A stretch of DNA of 13,133 nucleotides from an uncultured Collinsella sp. Lineage in GTDB: Bacteria; Actinomycetota; Coriobacteriia; Coriobacteriales; Coriobacteriaceae. The notes under the pieces were generated by a model that saw only the letters and a program-made list of their open reading frames with translations, was not told where the DNA came from and ran no database searches. The stretch lies in NCBI GenBank assembly GCA_900554465.1, contig USHF01000022.1, positions 1 through 13,133 on the forward strand, read 5' to 3'. Of this stretch, positions 1 through 6,445 are shown piece after piece (within the stretch, counting starts at the first letter, position 1; each line of letters begins with the position of its first letter). The translations under genes and the position numbers were made by a program.

Positions 1-30
1 CGTGGGCTCGGAGATGTGTATAAGAGACAG
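1..30 (+). other. Nextera read-2 adapter contamination
   Basis: These 30 bases match the Illumina Nextera read-2 transposase adapter without its first four bases. Positions 12-30 are the 19-bp Tn5 mosaic end (AGATGTGTATAAGAGACAG). A forward frame across it translates to MGSEMCIRDR, the familiar signature of untrimmed adapter in protein databases. It is a library artefact at a contig end, not part of the genome, and any reading frame starting inside it is chimeric. Confidence 0.97.
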
Positions 31-314
31 ATCGTGGGGTCTCGCCCGACGCCGGCCGTGTTGCCTCGACCTTTGGCTCGGGCGCGCCGCGAGCCAAAAA
101 GCCGTCGTCCAAGGTGTCGCCGACGGTGGAGCGCAAGGTCGATCGCGCCAGCGCGTCGCAGGACTTTGCCGCGGGCGATACCGTGAGCCACAAGACCTTT
201 GGCACGGGTACCGTGATCTCGGTCGCCGGAGACATGATCGAGGTGCAGTTCGAAAAAACCGGCCAGACTAAAAAGCTTATGAAGGGCTTTGCGCCGATCG
301 TCAAGCTGTCGTGA
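31..314 (+). CDS. pcrA: ATP-dependent DNA helicase PcrA/UvrD, C-terminal fragment
   Basis: This is the last part of a gene cut off by the contig end. About 93 residues remain, read in the frame whose stop codon is TGA at 312-314. The last 45 residues fit the C-terminal Tudor-like module of PcrA/UvrD helicases: a GDTVSHKTFGTG segment, then GDMIEVQF, then KKLMKGFAPIVKL. Bacillus PcrA ends with a comparable HKKWGIGTV...FAPIEK pattern. In the family this module follows the two RecA-like motor domains and helps bind RNA polymerase or nucleic acid. The Ser/Pro/Lys/Gly-rich stretch before it looks like the usual flexible linker. The motor domains are missing, so the call rests on the tail alone. A GTG at 114 is in frame but is internal, because the frame stays open upstream to the adapter. 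Confidence 0.8.
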
Positions 315-321
315 TCCCGGC

Positions 322-451
322 GGACCTGGGCGGGCGTATGGGGCAACATCGCCTGCTCGGGCAGTCCTGCGCAAGACGGAGGCCACATTAAGTGGCCTCC
401 TTTGCGTGCGGAACTCGCGACCGATGTTGCCCCATACGCCCGCCCAGGTCC
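322..451. repeat. 30-bp perfect inverted repeat with inner hairpin
   Basis: Positions 322-351 are the exact reverse complement of 422-451 (30 of 30), separated by 70 bases. Inside lies a second hairpin, 378-386 pairing with 392-400 (9 bp, loop ATTAA), followed by TTT. The structure starts 8 bases after the helicase stop codon. A perfect 30-bp arm is far longer than a terminator needs, so this could be a small non-autonomous repeat element or a structured RNA as well as the helicase terminator. No gene lies inside it. Confidence 0.85.
378..403 (+). terminator. Probable helicase terminator hairpin
   Basis: A 9-bp GC-rich stem (GGAGGCCAC with GTGGCCTCC) and a 5-base loop are followed by only three T. 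It is nested inside the 322-451 inverted repeat. The weak T tract makes it a modest intrinsic terminator on its own, and a stronger one follows at 536-580. Confidence 0.45.
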
Positions 452-535
452 TTAGATAACGTTGCTTGCGAACGTCGCTTTGCTCGTTCGCTTTTTGGTC
501 TGGAGAGCCGGGTGGGCTGATATATAGATACGAGT

Positions 536-580
536 AGGGGCTCCTCCGGTGATGAACGGGGGAGCCCCTTGTTTTGTTTT
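536..580 (+). terminator. Strong intrinsic terminator
   Basis: Positions 536-548 pair with 557-569 (13 bp including one G-T pair, 8-base loop). The downstream tail is TTGTTTTGTTTT, so it works on the plus strand. It lies between the helicase gene and the convergent manA gene and would stop helicase read-through into manA antisense. On the minus strand there is no T tract, so it is a poorer terminator for manA. Confidence 0.8.
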
Positions 581-595
581 GGTTGTTGTTGCGAC

Positions 596-1528
596 CTAGA
601 GGTGGCTGATGATCAGTTCCATCTTGCCTTCGAGGTCGATGGAGCTGACGGTGCTCGGGGCTAGCAGGTGGCTTCCCTTGTGGACGGGGTCGCCGCAGAC
701 GGTGCCTTCGCCGTTGATGACCGACAGGCACATGAAGGGCCAGCGCTGCTCCAAGGTCTTGCTGCCGTTGACGCGCACGCGATCGACGGTGTAGCAGGGG
801 TTGGACTCGAGCTCGGTTACACCATCGACCTCGGGCGCGGTCACGGTGCCGTCGGTCGGCGCCCGAACATCAAAGTCGATGCAGTCGAGGCTCTGCTCAA
901 TGTGCAGCGGACGCAGCTTGCCGTCGGTACCGGGGCGGTCGTAGTCGTACAGGCGATACGTCACGTCGCTCGACTGCTGCGTCTCCAAAATGAGCGTGCC
1001 GGTCTTGATGGCGTGCACGGTGCCGGAGTCAATCTGGAAAAAGTCGCCCTTGTGGATCGGCAACACGTTGAGCATGTCGTCCCAGCGACCGTCCTTGATC
1101 ATCTGTGCGGCTTCGGCGCGGTCATGCGCGCGCTGGCCGACGATGATTGTGGCGCCGGGCTCGCAATCCAGCACGTACCAGCACTCGGTTTTGCCCAGGC
1201 TGCCGTTCTCGTGCTCGGCGGCGTACTCATCGTTGGGATGAATCTGGATCGAAAGGTCGTCCTTGGCGTCCAGGATCTTAATGAGCAGCGGGAACTCTTT
1301 GCCCTCGCAGTTGCCAAAGAGCTCGCGGTGCTCGGCCCATAGCCACGACAGCGTGTGGCCGGCATACGGGCCCTCAGCGATCTGGCAGTCGCCGTTGGGG
1401 TGTGCCGAGATGGCCCAGCACTCACCGATGGGACCCTCGGGAATGTTGTAACCAAATACGGTTTCGAGCTGGCGGCCGCCCCAAATCTTCTCATGGAAGA
1501 TCGGCGTCAGTTTAATCAAATCAGACAT
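596..1528 (-). CDS. manA: Mannose-6-phosphate isomerase, class I (short form)
   Basis: This predicted 310-residue cytosolic zinc enzyme interconverts mannose-6-phosphate and fructose-6-phosphate. It matches the short bacterial type I family (about 315 residues): the N-terminal EKIWGG motif, the metal-binding QIHPND (Gln95, His97), Glu115 in KTECWYVLD, and His172 in DSGTVHAI. The LETQQSSDVTYRLYDYDR segment further on carries the active-site arginine region. The cupin-like C-terminal part ends in LIISHL. I chose the ATG at 1528 because GGGGG lies 7 bases upstream. An in-frame ATG 6 bases earlier has that site too close, and the open frame extending to 1591 has no good site. It lies 75 bp downstream of the GntR gene on the same strand, so the two are probably co-transcribed and tied to the neighbouring PTS locus. 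Confidence 0.93.
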   Translation of the reverse strand: MSDLIKLTPIFHEKIWGGRQLETVFGYNIPEGPIGECWAISAHPNGDCQIAEGPYAGHTLSWLWAEHRELFGNCEGKEFPLLIKILDAKDDLSIQIHPNDEYAAEHENGSLGKTECWYVLDCEPGATIIVGQRAHDRAEAAQMIKDGRWDDMLNVLPIHKGDFFQIDSGTVHAIKTGTLILETQQSSDVTYRLYDYDRPGTDGKLRPLHIEQSLDCIDFDVRAPTDGTVTAPEVDGVTELESNPCYTVDRVRVNGSKTLEQRWPFMCLSVINGEGTVCGDPVHKGSHLLAPSTVSSIDLEGKMELIISHL

Positions 1529-1603
1529 ATTCATACCCCCATGGTGTTGTGCGGCCGTCCGTTCTAGACGAGCCATAACGAGCGCCCGCATGACTACAAA
1601 AAC

Positions 1604-2323
1604 CTATGCCAACGTTACGTTGTGCAGCTCAAAGCGGTCGCCGACGTTGCGCGAAATCGAGTACTCAAAGGCGTTGCCGCTATCCAAAAAGCCAATCTGG
1701 TTGAGCTCGAGCAGGGGAGCGCCGGGTTTGGTGTCCAGGCGCTCGGCCTCTTCCTCGGTTGCCGCCACGGCACGGATGGTGCGGTGGAAGCTCGAAATTT
1801 TCAGCCCGCATTGCTCGCGGATGAAATGGTAGACCGATCCGTACAGGTCCTTCTTTTTCAGCCCCGGAATCAGCTCGAGGGGCATGTAGGTGTACTCGAT
1901 AACGATGGGCTTCCCATCGGCCTGACGCACGCGCACGACGTGATAGGCAAAGTCATCCTCGGCAATTCCCAGCTGGGCTGCGATGTCCGCTGGTGGATTA
2001 ACAATCGAGAAATCGTAGACCACCGAGGTCACCTTCTCCCCGCGGTGCTCATACGAAAAGCCCTGGGCACGGTCGTTTTTGCCCTGGAAAAACGCCTGGC
2101 CGGGAAGTCCCGCCGTGTCCTTAACGTAGGTGCCCGATCCGCGCCGGCTGGTAATAAGACCTTCCTCGGTGATTTGCTCGATAGCTCGTTTGACGGTGAT
2201 TTTGGAAACGCTATAGAGCTCACAGAACTCAACGACGGTGGGAAGCTTGTCGCCCGGTTTAAGAGCGCCATCCTCGATACTTCGACGAATATCTGCAGCT
2301 ATCGCCTCGTATTTGGGAATCAT
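1604..2323 (-). CDS. GntR/HutC-family transcriptional regulator with UTRA domain
   Basis: This predicted 239-residue repressor has an N-terminal winged helix-turn-helix (about residues 1-69). It contains the typical GntR pattern: a short helix with IRRSIEDGALKPGDKLPT, then SVSKITVKRAI, then EEGLITSRRGSGTYV. The rest (about 90-235) looks like a UTRA ligand domain, with the YHVVRVRQADGKPIVIEYTYMP segment and a final LHNVTLA. UTRA regulators commonly bind phosphorylated sugars. The start at 2323 is fixed by a perfect AGGAGG 5 bases upstream; a longer open frame reaching 2593 would run through the AT-rich control region and is not credible. It is divergent from the GH1-PTS operon, the usual arrangement for a local repressor that also controls itself. 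The inducer is unknown; the phosphorylated disaccharide or a hexose-6-phosphate is my inference. Confidence 0.93.
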   Translation of the reverse strand: MIPKYEAIAADIRRSIEDGALKPGDKLPTVVEFCELYSVSKITVKRAIEQITEEGLITSRRGSGTYVKDTAGLPGQAFFQGKNDRAQGFSYEHRGEKVTSVVYDFSIVNPPADIAAQLGIAEDDFAYHVVRVRQADGKPIVIEYTYMPLELIPGLKKKDLYGSVYHFIREQCGLKISSFHRTIRAVAATEEEAERLDTKPGAPLLELNQIGFLDSGNAFEYSISRNVGDRFELHNVTLA

Positions 2324-2345
2324 GGAACCTCCTTTCCGACAAATA

Positions 2346-2374
2346 TGAATACAAAAAGTAAGTATAACCCTCAA
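2346..2374 (-). promoter_or_regulatory. Candidate promoter for gntR-manA
   Basis: Read on the minus strand, TTGAGG (2369-2374) is followed after 17 bases by TATTCA (2346-2351), 22 bases before the gntR start codon. An alternative -10, TATACT, lies at 2361-2366 but has no clear -35 box. Either one overlaps the leftmost TTACTTTT-type box, which suits autorepression. Confidence 0.4.
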
Positions 2375-2395
2375 CAGGGCATCCATATTACTTTT
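2354..2395. promoter_or_regulatory. Putative GntR operator: inverted TTACTTTT boxes
   Basis: AAAAGTAA at 2354-2361 is the exact inverse of TTACTTTT at 2388-2395, with 26 bases between. A third copy, TTACTTTT, occurs at 2434-2441 in the operon promoter. Three copies of an 8-mer within 90 bases between a repressor gene and its likely target are good candidates for its binding sites. This is inference from position and repetition; the region is AT-rich, which raises the chance of coincidence. Confidence 0.5.
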
Positions 2396-2429
2396 ATCTA
2401 AGAAGTTCGAGAAAGAAAAAAGAAAAAGA

Positions 2430-2460
2430 CGCTTTACTTTTAAAATTAGAGCGCTATAGT
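2430..2460 (+). promoter_or_regulatory. Promoter of the GH1-PTS operon with overlapping palindrome
   Basis: TTTACT (2433-2438) and TATAGT (2455-2460), spaced 16 bases, form a good sigma-70-like promoter in a high-GC genome. A palindrome, CGCTTTA (2430-2436) against TAGAGCG (2447-2453) with one mismatch, covers the -35 box and spacer and includes the third TTACTTTT box. A repressor bound here would block RNA polymerase. The transcript would start near 2467 and carry a leader of about 160 bases. Confidence 0.6.
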
Positions 2461-2499
2461 TTAAGCAACGAACGGAATCCTTCCGCGCAACAGGATCGA

Positions 2500-2597
2500 C
2501 CGTTTGGGGACGGTTTTGTTTTGGCGGGTTGGATATCGGTATGGCCGGTGCGCGCCCGCGCCGGATAACCTGCCAAAGCAAACCCGTCTCCAACCGG
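2500..2597. repeat. 31-bp imperfect inverted repeat in the operon leader
   Basis: Positions 2500-2530 are complementary to 2567-2597 at 26 of 31 positions, with three further G-U pairs possible in RNA. The 36 bases between are GC-rich and can fold further (CCGG arms at about 2544-2564). The arm sequence AACCTGCCAAAGCAAACC recurs, with one change, at 6448-6465 in another hairpin, so this belongs to a dispersed repeat family. It lies in the 5' leader, ending 20 bases before the GH1 ribosome binding site, without a T tract. Confidence 0.75.
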
Positions 2598-2627
2598 AAA
2601 CTCTAGAACACGAAAGCGAGGACTTTG

Positions 2628-4028
2628 ATGGCACAGTATCAGCTGCCCAACGACTTCTTCTTTGGCGCTGCTATGTCCGGCCCGCAGACTGAGGGTCAGT
2701 GGAACCAGGGCGGCAAGCTCGAGAACCTGTGGGACACCTGGTCCATCCAGGATCTGGGTTCGTTCTACAACCGCGTTGGCTCTTACGCCGGCAATGACTT
2801 TATGGCCAAGTACCAGGAAGACCTTCGCATTTTGAAGGACTTGGGTCTGGATACCTATCGCACTTCCATCCAGTGGAGCCGTCTGCTCGATGCCGACGGC
2901 AACCTCAACGAGGAAGGTGCCGCGTGGTATCACGAGTTGTTCCGCGCCTCTCGCGAAGCCGGCTTGGAGCCGTTTGTCAACTTGTACCACTTTGACATGC
3001 CCACCTACCTCTTTAACCGTGGCGGCTGGGAGAGCCGTGAGGTTGTCGAGGCTTACGCACATTACGCCGACGTCGCCTTCCACGAGTTTGGCCAGGAGAT
3101 TAAGTACTGGTTCACCTTTAACGAGCCCATCGTCGAGCCCGAGCAGCGCTATCAGGAGGGCGTGTGGTTCCCGCAGCTCCACGACTTCAACCGCGCCCGC
3201 ACCGTGCAGTATCACATCTCGCTGGCGCACGCGCTGGCCGTGGCCAACTATCGTCGCGCCTATGACGAGGGCGCTATTCGCGCCGATGCCAAGATCGGCA
3301 TGATCAACTGCTTTACCCCGGTCTACACCAAGGAGAACCCCAGCGAGGCGGACCTCGAGGCCGTGCGCATGACCAGCGGCATCAACAACCGCTGGTGGCT
3401 CGACCTCATCACCAAGGGCGAGCTTCCTGCCGACGTGCTCGACAGCCTGGCCGAGGGCGGCGTTAAGCTCCCGTTCCGCGCCGGCGACCAAGAGATCCTC
3501 AAGCAGGGTGTTGTCGACTGGCTCGGTTGCAACTACTACCACCCCACGCGTGTTCAGGCGCCGGCGAGCAAGGTCGACCAGTACGGCCTGCCGTACTTTG
3601 CCGACGAGTACGTATGGCCCGACGCCGTTATGAACGAGAGCCGCGGCTGGGAGATCTACCCGCAGGGCCTCTACGACTTTGGCATGGACTGCGCTAAGAA
3701 CTACCCCGATCTTGAGTGGTTCGTTTCCGAGAACGGCATCGGCATCATGGACGAATACAAGAACCGTGACGCCGAAGGAACCATCCAGGATGACTACCGC
3801 GTCGACTTTGTACGTCAGCACCTGGAGTGGGTGGCCAAGGCCATCGACGAGGGCGCCAAGTGCCGCGGATACCATTATTGGGCCGTCATCGATAACTGGT
3901 CTTGGGCCAATGCCTTTAAGAATCGCTATGGCTTTGTCGAGGTCGATCTGATGGATGGCTATAAGCGCCGTCTTAAGAAGTCGGCGGCCTGGCTCAAACA
4001 GGTCGCCACGACCCACGTGGTTGATTAG
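2628..4028 (+). CDS. GH1 family 6-phospho-beta-glucosidase or -galactosidase
   Basis: This 466-residue cytosolic enzyme is predicted to hydrolyse a disaccharide phosphorylated by the adjacent PTS. GH1 hallmarks are clear: FFFGAAMSGPQTEG at the N terminus, YRTSIQWSR, the acid/base Glu166 in TFNEP, and the nucleophile Glu368 in SENG. Ser425 sits where plain beta-glucosidases carry Glu (FEW), which points to a phosphosugar substrate. In the S-x6-K-x-Y phosphate loop, Ser425 and Tyr434 are present but the lysine position is Asn432, with Lys431 one residue earlier. The start ATG has GAGGA 5 bases upstream; the TTG before it is not needed. It is the first gene of the operon with EIIC, EIIB and EIIA. 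The exact sugar (glucoside, galactoside or other) cannot be read from the sequence, so I give no gene symbol. Confidence 0.9.
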   Translation: MAQYQLPNDFFFGAAMSGPQTEGQWNQGGKLENLWDTWSIQDLGSFYNRVGSYAGNDFMAKYQEDLRILKDLGLDTYRTSIQWSRLLDADGNLNEEGAAWYHELFRASREAGLEPFVNLYHFDMPTYLFNRGGWESREVVEAYAHYADVAFHEFGQEIKYWFTFNEPIVEPEQRYQEGVWFPQLHDFNRARTVQYHISLAHALAVANYRRAYDEGAIRADAKIGMINCFTPVYTKENPSEADLEAVRMTSGINNRWWLDLITKGELPADVLDSLAEGGVKLPFRAGDQEILKQGVVDWLGCNYYHPTRVQAPASKVDQYGLPYFADEYVWPDAVMNESRGWEIYPQGLYDFGMDCAKNYPDLEWFVSENGIGIMDEYKNRDAEGTIQDDYRVDFVRQHLEWVAKAIDEGAKCRGYHYWAVIDNWSWANAFKNRYGFVEVDLMDGYKRRLKKSAAWLKQVATTHVVD

Positions 4029-4147
4029 CGACCGGACGAACGTCCAGACCGCGCGCCGCCGCGCGCAACACATGGCACATCTGGTGGCAGAGGGCGACAG
4101 ACCACCGTGCGCATAGGAAAGGCCGGATTTGAAAGTTAGGAGCAATC

Positions 4148-5500
4148 ATGGCCAGTGACAACGGAAAGAGCTTCCTCGACAAGTTTGCCGAGGTCTCTGC
4201 GAAGGTGGGAAACCAGGTTCACTTGCGTTCCCTGCGCGATGCCTTCGCAACCATCACGCCGCTCTATATCCTTGCGGGTATCGCGGTTCTTATTAACAAC
4301 GTCGTGTTCCCTCTGTTCCCGCTCGATGCGGCGGGCCTTGCCAACCTTCAGACCTGGGGCTCGGCAATTACGCTGGGCACCCTCAACGTCTCTGCCATCA
4401 TCTTGGCTGGACTGATTGGCTACAGCCTCGCTAAGAACGAGCGCTTCGATAACCCGCTCGCTTGCGTGGTCGTCGCCATCTCCGCTTTCGTCATCATGAT
4501 GCCGCAGCAGATCACCGCCACGCTTGCCGCCACGAGTCCGCTGCTCACCGACAAGATTACCTCTGCCGAGGTCACGGGCGCCCTTTCGACTGCCAACACC
4601 GGTACCAACGGTCTGTTCGCGGCCATTATCATCGCCCTGCTCTCCGTTACGCTCTTCATTAAGATTTCCGGCGTCGAGAAGCTCAAGGTCAAGCTGGGCG
4701 AGGGCGTGCCTCCCGCGGTCTCCAACTCCTTTAACGTCATGATCCCGATGCTGCTCAACCTCTCGATCTTCGCCATTGCCGCGGCTCTGCTCGCCGTGTT
4801 TGCCGGCACCGATCTGTGCACCATCATCTCCACGTGCATTTCCAACCCGCTCAAGAGCATCATGAACGCCGGTCCGTGGGCTGTTATCCTCATCTACACT
4901 CTTGCGAACCTGCTGTTCTGCGTCGGTATTCACCAGTCCACCATCTCTGGCGCTACCGTCGAGCCGATCCTGACCATGCTCATCGTCGACAACATGGCTA
5001 CCTTTGCCGCCGGCGGCACCATCCAACCCGATCACTACATGAACATGCAGATCGTCAACAGCTTCGCCCTCATCGGCGGCTCGGGCTGCACCCTCATGCT
5101 CCTGCTCGATACCTTCCTGTTCTCCAAGAACAAGGCTTCCAAGACCGTTGCCAAGATGGCTATCATTCCTGGCCTGTTTAACATTAACGAGCCGGTCATC
5201 TACGGTTACCCCGTCGTGTACAACCTGCCGCTCATGATTCCGTTTGTGCTTCTTCCCGACCTGTTCATCGGCGTCACCTATGGCCTGACATGCGCGGGCA
5301 TCATTAGCCCCTGCATCGCCCAGGTGCCTTGGACCATGCCTCCCGTCATCAACGCCCTGCTTGCCACGGGCTTTGACTGGCGCGCTGGCGTGTGGCAGGC
5401 CCTCGAGCTTGTCATCGGTATGGCTGTCTACCTGCCCTTTATGAGGATCTCCGAGAAGGCCATCGCCAAGCAGGAGGCCCTTGCCGAGCAGAACGCCTAA
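4148..5500 (+). CDS. celB: PTS lactose/cellobiose-family EIIC permease
   Basis: This 450-residue inner-membrane protein forms the transport channel of a sugar phosphotransferase system, moving a beta-linked disaccharide inward while EIIB phosphorylates it. Many hydrophobic segments are visible, starting with TPLYILAGIAVLINNVVFPLF (about residues 37-57). Two signature elements of the family are present: GIHQSTISG (His262) and FNINEPVIYG (Glu348), which correspond to the sugar-binding His and Glu of the ChbC-type structure. Length matches the family (430-450). AGGAG lies 6 bases before the ATG. It follows the GH1 gene by 119 bp, a spacer with short GC-rich hairpins but no T tract. The symbol celB is by family resemblance; lactose, chitobiose or aryl-glucosides are equally possible substrates. 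Confidence 0.92.
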   Translation: MASDNGKSFLDKFAEVSAKVGNQVHLRSLRDAFATITPLYILAGIAVLINNVVFPLFPLDAAGLANLQTWGSAITLGTLNVSAIILAGLIGYSLAKNERFDNPLACVVVAISAFVIMMPQQITATLAATSPLLTDKITSAEVTGALSTANTGTNGLFAAIIIALLSVTLFIKISGVEKLKVKLGEGVPPAVSNSFNVMIPMLLNLSIFAIAAALLAVFAGTDLCTIISTCISNPLKSIMNAGPWAVILIYTLANLLFCVGIHQSTISGATVEPILTMLIVDNMATFAAGGTIQPDHYMNMQIVNSFALIGGSGCTLMLLLDTFLFSKNKASKTVAKMAIIPGLFNINEPVIYGYPVVYNLPLMIPFVLLPDLFIGVTYGLTCAGIISPCIAQVPWTMPPVINALLATGFDWRAGVWQALELVIGMAVYLPFMRISEKAIAKQEALAEQNA

Positions 5501-5528
5501 ACGTTCGTTTTTCCTTCCACCGTTGCGG

Positions 5529-5551
5529 GCGCCGGTACGCGGTGCCGGTGC
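5529..5551 (+). promoter_or_regulatory. GC-rich hairpin in the EIIC-EIIB spacer
   Basis: GCGCCGG (5529-5535) pairs with CCGGTGC (5545-5551), 7 bp including one G-U, with a 9-base loop and no following T tract. A second perfect hairpin, CTGCGCG/CGCGCAG, lies at 5624-5638, just before the EIIB ribosome binding site. The 154-bp spacer is long for an operon; such stems often mark mRNA processing or stability boundaries. Confidence 0.45.
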
Positions 5552-5654
5552 TCGCGGCTCTCCTCCTGCGTAAAGATGCAGGGGGTGGGTACAGTAGCCG
5601 CAAGGAATACAACCAGTTGTCGTCTGCGCGCCGCGCAGTTATAAGGAGGAAACC

Positions 5655-5957
5655 ATGAAGAAGATCATGCTTTGCTGCAATGCCGGCATGTCCACGAGTC
5701 TGCTGGTCCAGAAGATGCAGGCCGAGGTCGCGAACCGCGGTCTGGACATCGAGGTCGAGGCTCGTCCCATGAATGAGGCCCACGATCACCTGGACGAGTG
5801 CGACATCCTGCTGCTCGGTCCGCAGATTGGCTACACCAAGGGCGATTTTGAGAAGGAGGCCGCCGGTCGTTTCCCGGTCGAGGTCATCAACATGGTCGAT
5901 TACGGCCGCATGAACGCCGCCGGCATCATCGACCACTGCGTCAGTGTGATGGGCTAG
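5655..5957 (+). CDS. celA: PTS lactose/cellobiose-family EIIB component
   Basis: This 100-residue soluble phosphocarrier accepts phosphate from EIIA on a cysteine and passes it to the incoming sugar. The motif MLCCNAGMSTSLLVQKMQ matches the E. coli family member (FCSAGMSTSLLV), making Cys8 the phosphorylated residue. LLGPQIGYTK and the FPVEVINMVDYGRM segment also follow the family pattern, and the length is typical. A perfect AGGAGG precedes the ATG. It ends 9 bp before the EIIA start and is clearly co-transcribed with it. The symbol follows the older celA naming for EIIB and depends on the real substrate. Confidence 0.93.
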   Translation: MKKIMLCCNAGMSTSLLVQKMQAEVANRGLDIEVEARPMNEAHDHLDECDILLLGPQIGYTKGDFEKEAAGRFPVEVINMVDYGRMNAAGIIDHCVSVMG

Positions 5958-5966
5958 GTGCAGCAC

Positions 5967-6299
5967 ATGGAGGATATGAATGAGCTGCAGATGACCTGCT
6001 TCGAGATCATCAGCTACGTCGGCACCGCCAAGAGCATGTATATCAATGCCGTGCAAAAGGCCAAGGAGGGCGATTTTGACGCCGCCGAGGAGCTTATCAA
6101 GCAGGGTGACGAGGTTTACAACGGTGGCCACGATGTCCACATGGGGCTCCTTAAAAAGGAGGCCAACGGCGAGCGTAGCGGCGAGGCCCCGCTGATTCTG
6201 CTGCATGCCGAGGACCAGATGGCAGGCACCGAGACCATGCGCGTCATGGCCACGGAGCTCATCGAGGTCCACAAGCAGCTGCAGGCTCGTAAGGCCTAG
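5967..6299 (+). CDS. celC: PTS lactose/cellobiose-family EIIA component
   Basis: This 110-residue soluble protein carries phosphate from HPr to EIIB. The all-helical EIIA-Lac fold is recognisable: an N-terminal helix with CFEIISYVGTAKSMYINAV, a middle helix, and ILLHAEDQMAG, where His80 is the phosphorylated histidine and Asp83 lies near the metal site of the trimer. I chose the ATG at 5967, with AGGTG 7 bases upstream. GTG at 5958 starts directly after the EIIB stop, and ATG at 5976 has GGAGG too close. It is the last PTS gene of the operon and is followed by three hairpins. The symbol is by family and not substrate-proven. Confidence 0.92.
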   Translation: MEDMNELQMTCFEIISYVGTAKSMYINAVQKAKEGDFDAAEELIKQGDEVYNGGHDVHMGLLKKEANGERSGEAPLILLHAEDQMAGTETMRVMATELIEVHKQLQARKA

Positions 6300-6356
6300 C
6301 TGGCGTTATCGCTGCGACGGATCGTGCGGTCCAACAGACAATTCAGTCCCTTTCAC

Positions 6357-6396
6357 GGGCGCTGGGAGTTTTCCGTCTCCCGGCGCCTTTGTATTT
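6357..6396 (+). terminator. Terminator hairpin 1 after the PTS operon
   Basis: Positions 6357-6368 pair with 6377-6388 (12 bp including G-U pairs, 8-base loop), followed by TTTGTATTT. It starts 58 bases after the EIIA stop codon and is the likely main end of the GH1-PTS transcript. Confidence 0.7.
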
Positions 6397-6398
6397 GG

Positions 6399-6439
6399 CG
6401 AAGGCCTGCGCGACCTGTTGGGCGGGCCTTCGTGTTTTT
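6399..6439 (+). terminator. Terminator hairpin 2 after the PTS operon
   Basis: CGAAGGCC (6399-6406) pairs with GGCCTTCG (6425-6432), 8 bp, with an 18-base loop and a TGTTTTT tail. It begins 11 bases after the first hairpin stem, forming a double terminator. Confidence 0.7.
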
Positions 6440-6445
6440 CCAGAT

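Noticed and set aside
2..271. Plus-strand open frame beginning MGSEMCIRDR
   Set aside because: It starts inside the Nextera adapter and is out of frame with the helicase tail, whose domain motif is clear in another frame.
452..535. Possible tRNA or small RNA gene before the terminator at 536
   Set aside because: No cloverleaf, no GTTCRA-type T loop in the right context, and no promoter seen; only a short ACGTT/AACGT hairpin.
668..1342. 224-codon plus-strand open frame antisense to manA
   Set aside because: manA has all metal-site motifs on the minus strand; this frame has no recognisable domain.
2461..2627. BglG/LicT-type ribonucleic anti-terminator in the operon leader
   Set aside because: No anti-terminator target resembling the known consensus and no overlapping terminator with a T tract; a GntR gene, not a BglG gene, is adjacent.
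2454..4145. 563-codon minus-strand open frame over the GH1 gene
   Set aside because: It is a mirror of the GC-rich codon pattern on the plus strand, where GH1 catalytic motifs are intact. Its translation is Val/Leu/Ala-rich without a domain.
4029..4147. Terminator between GH1 and EIIC
   Set aside because: GGAC/GTCC and GCGCG-type hairpins exist, but no T tract follows and the genes clearly form one pathway; treated as operon spacer.
4136..5035. 299-codon minus-strand open frame over the EIIC gene
   Set aside because: Composition is Arg/Asp/Gly/His-rich and shows no fold; it opposes a clear membrane permease.
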